DNA from: CAZKUN01 sp964555935
GTDB taxonomy: Bacteria; Armatimonadota; Zipacnadia; Zipacnadales; VGFC01
Assembly (NCBI GenBank): GCA_964555935.1
Contig: CAZKUN010000268.1
Span: 1 to 12,104 of the forward strand
Reading direction: 5' to 3'
Length of the DNA stretch: 12,104 nucleotides
Below, piece after piece: positions 8,601 through 12,104 of this stretch. The notes beneath the pieces were generated by a model, which searched no databases, was not told the DNA's origin, and was given only the letters and a program-made list of their open reading frames with translations. The stretch's first letter is position 1. Every line of letters starts with the position of its first letter. A program made the position numbers and the translations under genes.

Positions 8601-8877
8601 CAACGGCGAGAGCGCGGGCACACCCGTGAGCCTTCTCGGCCTGGGCGAGATCCTGGCCACCGACCTCCCCGCCGACCGGTGGCACCGCCTGGTCATTCAT
8701 CGCGACGGCTCGACCTGGCGCTTCTACCTCAACGACGAGCTGATGAAGACGGTTGTTGACCGGGACACGGATCTGCGCGGATACGCGTTCGGCTCATTCG
8801 TCAACTGGCCCCACGTGGCCGAGGACGTCCACTATGCCCGCTTCAAGATAGGCAACTTCGTCGCGCCACGGAGGTGA
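5605..8877 (+). CDS. Secreted DUF4838 protein with GH2-like and LamG-like C-terminal domains
   Basis: A 1090-residue protein. A long N-region precedes a hydrophobic segment (LIVLTMLIGVLSVSASA) at about residues 33-52, a signal peptide or anchor. Residues about 85-200 resemble the N-terminal domain of GH67 alpha-glucuronidases (IPAEPTTAESRAADELQLWL). Residues about 230-560 carry DUF4838 (PF16126) hallmarks: HPEYFSLVDGER from 315, QLCLSNPEV shortly after, and CECDEC at 373-378, a CxCxxC motif that may bind metal. Residues about 719-868 look like a galactose-binding sandwich of the GH2 type (WYRTSFTLPEDHVGKPVELR, WVYVNGQPVGEHTL). Residues about 870-1090 are a LamG/DUF1080-like jelly roll (WRFYLNDELMKTVV). 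DUF4838 has no settled activity that I know of; GH67 relatives release glucuronic acid, so an acidic-glycan role is possible. It is the last gene of the operon and converges on the minus-strand gene across 24 bases. Confidence 0.88.
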   Translation: MASIRPARYPSPHRPLAVVSNAGLTVVPCLKPPAVLIVLTMLIGVLSVSASAEGAATPGWATRYLERPPEPWDGWRNALAPEGEAAPPLALAVEGETDYVIVIPAEPTTAESRAADELQLWLGLMTGAEFPIAPDTEPARGQELSVGNTTRLAEDELAQPVVPDAEGYTIAVRGERLFLFGSGPRGPMPAVFALLEEDLGVRWYSAPGMVGEGWDARIQDMNDALNAPRWAPGERSDLRVPHAPSLRASIVPRSRRPAVRLRHLSFQLTSMPWGLRNRLNGGWATQYSQFWYVHGGAGVHTFHWLVPPARRYDEHPEYFSLVDGERQWENAQLCLSNPEVAEVAAATAISALRSAAPTRRMMGVSAMDWGGHCECDECRAVEQQTGAWSGLLLQFVNRVAELVAREVPDATITTLSYWNSNRPPTADTKARENVAIRFCLDWGASFTWPYHSFYDDTLAAAPSKPGDRWTAQQQSYARWRGISPRMHLWMYPSQYRHTHAPMPSLRPVAENIRYFAEQQAESIYVQFGGSDKAREPMRNWVIAKLLWDPELDVDALMQDFIWGYYGQAAPDVLRYHQLLWDHCARYTDFSLERDWIYAIHNEAMYQHGFVETARAVLAEAAANAQTDAVRRRVELLTLGVVYVESAQLYMQMRDGETPPDVARYAAIADELEALCAQLDVDGVGFYDGSRTISSVPDWIAAVRKAHEQRFDQRYLPVENWGAWTFRWDPDDQGVTGEWFRAATGDEWQPVTVPAFLADTPAGNAEGYGWYRTSFTLPEDHVGKPVELRFGGVDEQAWVYVNGQPVGEHTLESEFMVGQEITVADLWERPFEIAIEPGLLKAGENALAVRIHNSAFNAGIHRPVRAYLPEAAFRDACDGAVLDETFADVKNGDIPAAWKRQIQERDGQVFGIAEVSRHFVRGATLHLRDQRSHVAVWSTSDEALPAGKQWAVQFDFRLTGKLMYHASDAGDYGAAGAGALFGLKRGEPGSTEFLPLAQLDNGESAGTPVSLLGLGEILATDLPADRWHRLVIHRDGSTWRFYLNDELMKTVVDRDTDLRGYAFGSFVNWPHVAEDVHYARFKIGNFVAPRR

Positions 8878-8879
8878 GG

Positions 8880-8898
8880 GGCCAGCGCCGCGCTGCCC
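8880..8898. terminator. Weak hairpin in the convergent gap (candidate terminator)
   Basis: In the 24-base gap between the convergent stops, AGCG (8884-8887) pairs with CGCT (8891-8894) over a CCG loop. The stem extends by C-G, one C-C mismatch and two G-C pairs. On the plus strand a mixed pyrimidine run (CCTACTTCTCT) follows rather than a clean T-tract, and nothing T-rich follows on the minus strand. It may stop or slow both transcripts, but the support is weak. Confidence 0.25.
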
Positions 8899-8901
8899 GT
8901 C

Positions 8902-11871
8902 CTACTTCTCTGGTAAGACCGTACCGAGCGTTGGCCACAGCATCGCCCCGCGGAACCTGAGCTGGTGCGTGGCCTCCTGGGCCGTCACCGTCACGTCCCC
9001 TGTCAGCGCCCTGCGGTTGCCCCGTGGGGTCACTCTCTCGCGTTCCTGCACCCCTGTACGATACAGCCAGCACTCGCCGTTGCTGCGAAGGACCAGTCGG
9101 TCGCCCTGGCTCATGGTGGTCGGGAAGGTGATCGGCCGATCGTTCACGATCAGAGTCGGATCCTGCAATAGGGCGTCAGTGCCCCTCGACAGGACCTTGA
9201 CTCCGTCCAGCACCGTGGTGCAAGTGCTGTTGCCCGGCATGGCGTTGTAGTAGAAGCTCAGACGCACGATATGCTCGTAGTCCATGTCCAGATCAGTCGG
9301 GCGGGGCAGCTCGATGTAGCGCCAGCCGCTGAAGCCGATGTTGATGAGTTCGTCCTGGGCTTTCCCGGCAGCATCCCATAACTGTACTTTGAGCAGTTCA
9401 TACTGGGCATCCCCCTTGACCCACAGACCTATCGCCGCATAGTCCCGGAGCGAGATGGGCGGATCGAAGGATCTCCCGAAGGCGGCCCACCCGCCGGCCT
9501 CCGCGAGGGTGGAGGTGGCGCTGAACCTACACGCGCTCCGGCCCTCTTTCACATCGTCCGTGATCAGCGTGATCTCTTGTGTCACACCCTCCCGCGTGGC
9601 CATCTCGCCAGGGACAGTGGGGTCGTCCTCGAACAGCTCGAGGGGCATTCCAACCGCATAGCTCCCCCCCGGGCGGATGCCCTTCTCGCCGCACTCGAGG
9701 TGCAGTTCGATCTTGGCCGGCTGGCCGCGGTCGTTGGTGAGTGTCAGCGTGCTGTTCACGTCGTCCGGCGACCGCAGAGGGTCTCTCTCATTCGCCGGGA
9801 CTTGGGCCGACAGCAGCAACGGGGGCGCCGAAGCCCACGCCGAGTACTCGATCGGCACCACCACGTCATCGTTGCCCCGGCGGGTCAGGCGGAACTCGCG
9901 GCCGTACTGCCGCATCTGCTCGCGCAGAGCATCAGGTACTCGTCCTGAGCGGCGCAGGCTCTCCCAGCGGCCGATCGTGTCGATCATCTCGTGAGCCTGG
10001 GGGACGGTCTCCAGGGCCGCGGTGCTGGTCTGCACGGAGATGGCACTGTTGTAGCCGATAGCCCGCGAGCAGATATACTCCATGTCGTCGGGTCGGATGT
10101 TCGAGTTGATGGCGTACCAGCCGATGTCCAGCGGCATGAGGGTGTCGAAGTACCACTGGAAGCTCGGGGTGCGCTTGTCGAGCCAGAGCTTGATCTTGCG
10201 AAACCCATCGGCTGAGGCCATGCGGCACATGGAGTGCCAGGTGTGTGGGGAGTAGCTGGAGCCCTGGACGATGATGTCCTTCCTTCTGATCTTGTCCAGG
10301 TATGCCGTTTGCAGGCGGGCGTTGTAGTAAGCGTGATCGCCCTGCAGGGCCTCCGAGCCGTCGAAGTATATGCCGTCGCAGTTGCAGTAGTTCATGACAT
10401 CAGCGACGCGTTGGGAGACGCGCTCGAGGAGGTCGCTGTCGGCGTCCATCAGCACCAGGCCATAGCTCATCATGTAGAGGTGCTTGACCGGCTCGCCGGC
10501 TCTGTGGGCGGCGGGCTTGGTACCCCACAGGCCGCGTTGGCAGTTCTCGAAGCCCGAGGGCGGGTCGAGCTTCGGCTTGCCATACAGGACGAGCTCGTCG
10601 CCGATCCACAGGACGGTGCCCCCGCCGGGGCACGAGATCTCAAACGGTTTGGGCGCCATCAGCGACGGGCCTGTCATTGGCTTGTCGGGGAATTCCACAG
10701 GAGGCGGCGTGGCGGTTGGGATGAACGTCGCGGTCTCGTCGATGTCGGCGGCCAACGCTGCCGTGGCATCGGTGTAGATCCCCTTGTCGGGCACAGGCGT
10801 CACCAGGGGGTCGGTCGGGTGCATGCCGGCGGTGAGGAGGTGCAGGCCGACCTTCAGCCCCGCCCTCTGGAGCCTGCCGACAGTGGCTCTGAGGCTCGGC
10901 AGGCCGCCGGGGAAGGCCTCTTCGTTGATGGCGAACGTGCCGCCGCCGTTGGACCACGACTTCTCCACGATGAGCACGTAGTCGAAGTGGCCGCGCTTCG
11001 CATAGGCGGCGACCTTGTCCACGTTGGCCGCGGTCAGGTCGGTCACGAAGAGGTAGGACCGGCGCATCGCGGGCGAGAGCTTGCCCCAGACGCCGTCGAT
11101 TCTCGGCGACGGCAGGCCGTAGGTCTTCTCGATGGCCCGGATGGTCGGGACGAGTTTGGCGCGCGGGCATGCGAGCAGAGCGCAGCCGCGGGCGACGGGC
11201 GGCTTGTAGAGCGCCTTGCGATCGCGGGCCAGACGGTTGTAGGTGCAGCCGAGCAGGGCCTGATCGGGGCCCGACGCCGCAAGGAGTTGCAGGCCGCCGA
11301 AGTGGAGGGTCTGGACGCCGAGGGCGGCGCGGCTGTCATACATGACGCCAAATGACGTGCCGATGGTCTCCTGCTTGGTCACGAGCAGATCGAGGAGGGT
11401 GAGCTGCTCCAGGTCATCGGGGAGGTACGAGCGGATCACGAAACCGAGGAAGTTGGCGTGGGTCTGTACCTCGATGACGGCGCGGGCCTCATCGTCGCCG
11501 AAGATGACGTTGAGCACGTTGCCCTGCGCCGTGCAGGAAGTTGCGGGGAGAGTCCAGTCGCCGACAACCGCCTGCAGCAGGGGCCGGCCGGGCTGGCAGT
11601 TGCGCTCGGCGCCGAGCGTCTTGTCATACAGGGACCTGCACTCGCCGCCAGGGCCGATGACCAGTCTGAGGCCCCGGTTCTCGAAAGTGATGTCAGGGCC
11701 GGTAGCCCTGGGCGGCTTCACTTCGCGTAAGCTGAGATCGTCGATGACCACGCCGGCGGGGTCATCCACTGAGACGACGGCAGCGACGGCTTCTTCGAAG
11801 CCCGGGTTTGGAAGTTGGGCGTGGGCTGCGAAGGCCGTGAGCGACGCAACGATGAGAACCAGACGGTGCAT
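8902..11871 (-). CDS. Large secreted TIM-barrel glycoside-hydrolase-like protein (989 aa)
   Basis: Signal peptide MHRLVLIVASLTAFAAHA (1-18), so exported. Residues 19-52 look like a shortened carbohydrate-binding jelly roll (LPNPGFEE, then VVIDDLSLREV). Residues about 58-255 form a beta-sandwich of the kind that precedes catalytic barrels (ITFENRGLRLVIGPGG; DKTLG). Residues about 270-640 look like a TIM barrel: YLFVTDLT (273-280), YVLIVEKSW (298-306), VGLHLLTAGM (341-350), CDGIYFDGSE (498-507) and IIVQGSSYSP (533-542). D499 and D504 are the best catalytic candidates. An inserted segment at about 380-465 (WIGDELVLYG, then NCQRGLWGTKPAAHRAGEPV) interrupts the barrel. Residues about 645-745 and 745-897 are further beta-sandwiches, the second like a galactose-binding module (YAAIGLWVKG; WRYIELPRP). 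ATG 11871 follows GGAGG (11883-11879) with a 7-base spacer. I recognise no named family for the whole; the substrate is unknown. Confidence 0.87.
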   Translation of the reverse strand: MHRLVLIVASLTAFAAHAQLPNPGFEEAVAAVVSVDDPAGVVIDDLSLREVKPPRATGPDITFENRGLRLVIGPGGECRSLYDKTLGAERNCQPGRPLLQAVVGDWTLPATSCTAQGNVLNVIFGDDEARAVIEVQTHANFLGFVIRSYLPDDLEQLTLLDLLVTKQETIGTSFGVMYDSRAALGVQTLHFGGLQLLAASGPDQALLGCTYNRLARDRKALYKPPVARGCALLACPRAKLVPTIRAIEKTYGLPSPRIDGVWGKLSPAMRRSYLFVTDLTAANVDKVAAYAKRGHFDYVLIVEKSWSNGGGTFAINEEAFPGGLPSLRATVGRLQRAGLKVGLHLLTAGMHPTDPLVTPVPDKGIYTDATAALAADIDETATFIPTATPPPVEFPDKPMTGPSLMAPKPFEISCPGGGTVLWIGDELVLYGKPKLDPPSGFENCQRGLWGTKPAAHRAGEPVKHLYMMSYGLVLMDADSDLLERVSQRVADVMNYCNCDGIYFDGSEALQGDHAYYNARLQTAYLDKIRRKDIIVQGSSYSPHTWHSMCRMASADGFRKIKLWLDKRTPSFQWYFDTLMPLDIGWYAINSNIRPDDMEYICSRAIGYNSAISVQTSTAALETVPQAHEMIDTIGRWESLRRSGRVPDALREQMRQYGREFRLTRRGNDDVVVPIEYSAWASAPPLLLSAQVPANERDPLRSPDDVNSTLTLTNDRGQPAKIELHLECGEKGIRPGGSYAVGMPLELFEDDPTVPGEMATREGVTQEITLITDDVKEGRSACRFSATSTLAEAGGWAAFGRSFDPPISLRDYAAIGLWVKGDAQYELLKVQLWDAAGKAQDELINIGFSGWRYIELPRPTDLDMDYEHIVRLSFYYNAMPGNSTCTTVLDGVKVLSRGTDALLQDPTLIVNDRPITFPTTMSQGDRLVLRSNGECWLYRTGVQERERVTPRGNRRALTGDVTVTAQEATHQLRFRGAMLWPTLGTVLPEK

Positions 11872-11911
11872 GGTAAGGCCTCCAGCCGGGATGCCCCCAT
11901 GGGACTGAGCG

Positions 11912-12059
11912 CCCCGGTGTTGGCTGAACGGTCAGCCGTTCGCTCCAGCACTTCGCCAACCGGGGGCGCGCAGACCTGCACATCTGGCCGTGGGACCTGG
12001 GCCTCATCCGGATGGCCAACACCCCGGTTGGCTCCGGCAATTGTGACGGGGGTGTTGGC
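11912..12059. repeat. Array of five GCCAAC/GTTGGC half-sites in direct and inverted pairs
   Basis: Copies lie at 11919-11924 (GTTGGC, within CCCCGGTGTTGGC from 11912), 11955-11960 (within GCCAACCGGGG), 12015-12020 and 12027-12032 (the arms of GCCAACACCCCGGTTGGC) and 12054-12059 (within GGGGTGTTGGC). Two 11-bp perfect inverted pairs result: 11955-11965 with 12022-12032, and 12015-12025 with 12049-12059. The hexamer occurs only about once per kilobase elsewhere in the window by eye. Clustered, mixed-orientation half-sites upstream of a gene suit a multi-site operator for a dimeric repressor or activator. RNA pairing is the alternative. Confidence 0.5.
11922..11941. promoter_or_regulatory. Overlapping double hairpin, 51-70 bases upstream of ATG 11871
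   Basis: GGCTGA (11922-11927) pairs with TCAGCC (11932-11937) over ACGG. Using the same bases, GAACGG (11926-11931) pairs with CCGTTC (11936-11941) over TCAG. Each stem is 6 bp with a 4-base loop and the two cannot coexist. It adjoins the first GTTGGC half-site. It could be an operator with nested dyads or a small switching structure in the minus-strand leader. Confidence 0.4.
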
Positions 12060-12094
12060 GGCGGAGTAATTGGGAGGCAGGCGGCGGCCTAAAA

Positions 12095-12100
12095 GGGAGG
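12095..12100 (+). promoter_or_regulatory. Possible ribosome binding site for a gene beyond the window
   Basis: AAAAGGGAGGCACT ends the window. GGGAGG four bases from the edge, after a purine run, would suit a plus-strand start codon a few bases outside. If so, 11872-12104 is a divergent promoter region. The window cannot show the start itself. Confidence 0.3.
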
Positions 12101-12104
12101 CACT

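Larger units (their letters stand above)
11872..12104. promoter_or_regulatory. Upstream regulatory region of the 989-residue gene
   Basis: These 233 bases up to the window end carry no convincing gene. They include the Shine-Dalgarno GGAGG of the minus-strand gene (11879-11883), an overlapping double hairpin (11922-11941), a five-copy GCCAAC/GTTGGC half-site array (11912-12059) and a GGGAGG (12095-12100) on the plus strand. A short plus-strand frame (11928-12092) containing HFANRGRADLHIWPWDLG is open but has no start signal, and I do not call it. The region is probably a divergent promoter; no clear -35/-10 pair is seen. Confidence 0.45.

Noticed and set aside
10234..11355. 373-codon plus-strand open frame antisense to the 989-residue gene
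   Set aside because: The composition (repeated Val/Ala/Gly/Asp/His runs) is typical of an antisense reading of a GC-rich gene, with no motif or ribosome binding site, while the minus strand encodes a coherent multidomain protein.
11815..12069. 84-codon plus-strand frame overlapping the start of the 989-residue gene
   Set aside because: It overlaps the signal-peptide codons of the minus-strand gene, has Ser/Thr/Arg-rich composition and no ribosome binding site.
11928..12092. Short plus-strand frame reading HFANRGRADLHIWPWDLG, possibly a gene remnant
   Set aside because: The segment looks protein-like for about 25 residues, but it has no start or ribosome binding site, ends in low-complexity Gly/Ala, and contains the inverted repeats. 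Chance coding in GC-rich DNA is more likely.

Overview
This is a GC-rich bacterial window (by eye in the mid-60s percent G+C) with five full-length protein genes, one short broken gene, and two intergenic regions that carry unusual sequence symmetry. The protein families (DUF4838, Asp-box sialidase-like propellers, hypothetical TIM-barrel glycoside hydrolases, LamG-like jelly rolls) are those found in large numbers in uncultured Planctomycetota, Armatimonadota, Lentisphaerota and related polysaccharide degraders. I cannot name the phylum with confidence. No tRNA, rRNA, CRISPR array, IS element, transposase, sugar transporter or transcription factor is visible.

Layout. (1) 1-1500, plus strand: a membrane-anchored GAF-GGDEF diguanylate cyclase whose 5' end may lie outside the window. 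(2) 1501-1913: a 413-base gap. On the minus strand it holds a 53-codon stub with a good ribosome binding site and signal peptide that looks like the cut-off start of a secreted glycoside-hydrolase-type protein. On the plus-strand side it holds a leader with two mutually exclusive 8-bp hairpins just before the next gene. (3) 1914-8877, plus strand: three co-directional genes separated by 86 and 71 bases, probably one operon. They encode a TIM-barrel glycoside-hydrolase-like protein without a signal peptide, a secreted LamG plus sialidase-like propeller protein, and a secreted 1090-residue DUF4838 protein with two added C-terminal beta domains. (4) 8902-11871, minus strand, convergent with the operon across 24 bases: a 989-residue secreted multidomain TIM-barrel protein. 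(5) 11872-12104: the upstream region of that gene, with five copies of a GCCAAC/GTTGGC half-site arranged in direct and inverted pairs, an overlapping double hairpin, and a Shine-Dalgarno-like GGGAGG four bases from the window edge that hints at a divergent gene beyond it.

Working together: the four large enzymes look like part of a glycan-degradation locus. The sialidase-like and alpha-glucuronidase-related families would suit a glycan rich in acidic sugars, but substrate is inference only; no catalytic activity can be proven from the sequence. The c-di-GMP enzyme at the left edge is probably an unrelated neighbour. The points most worth a second look are the half-site array upstream of the 989-residue gene, the alternative hairpins before the operon, and the truncated secreted stub.
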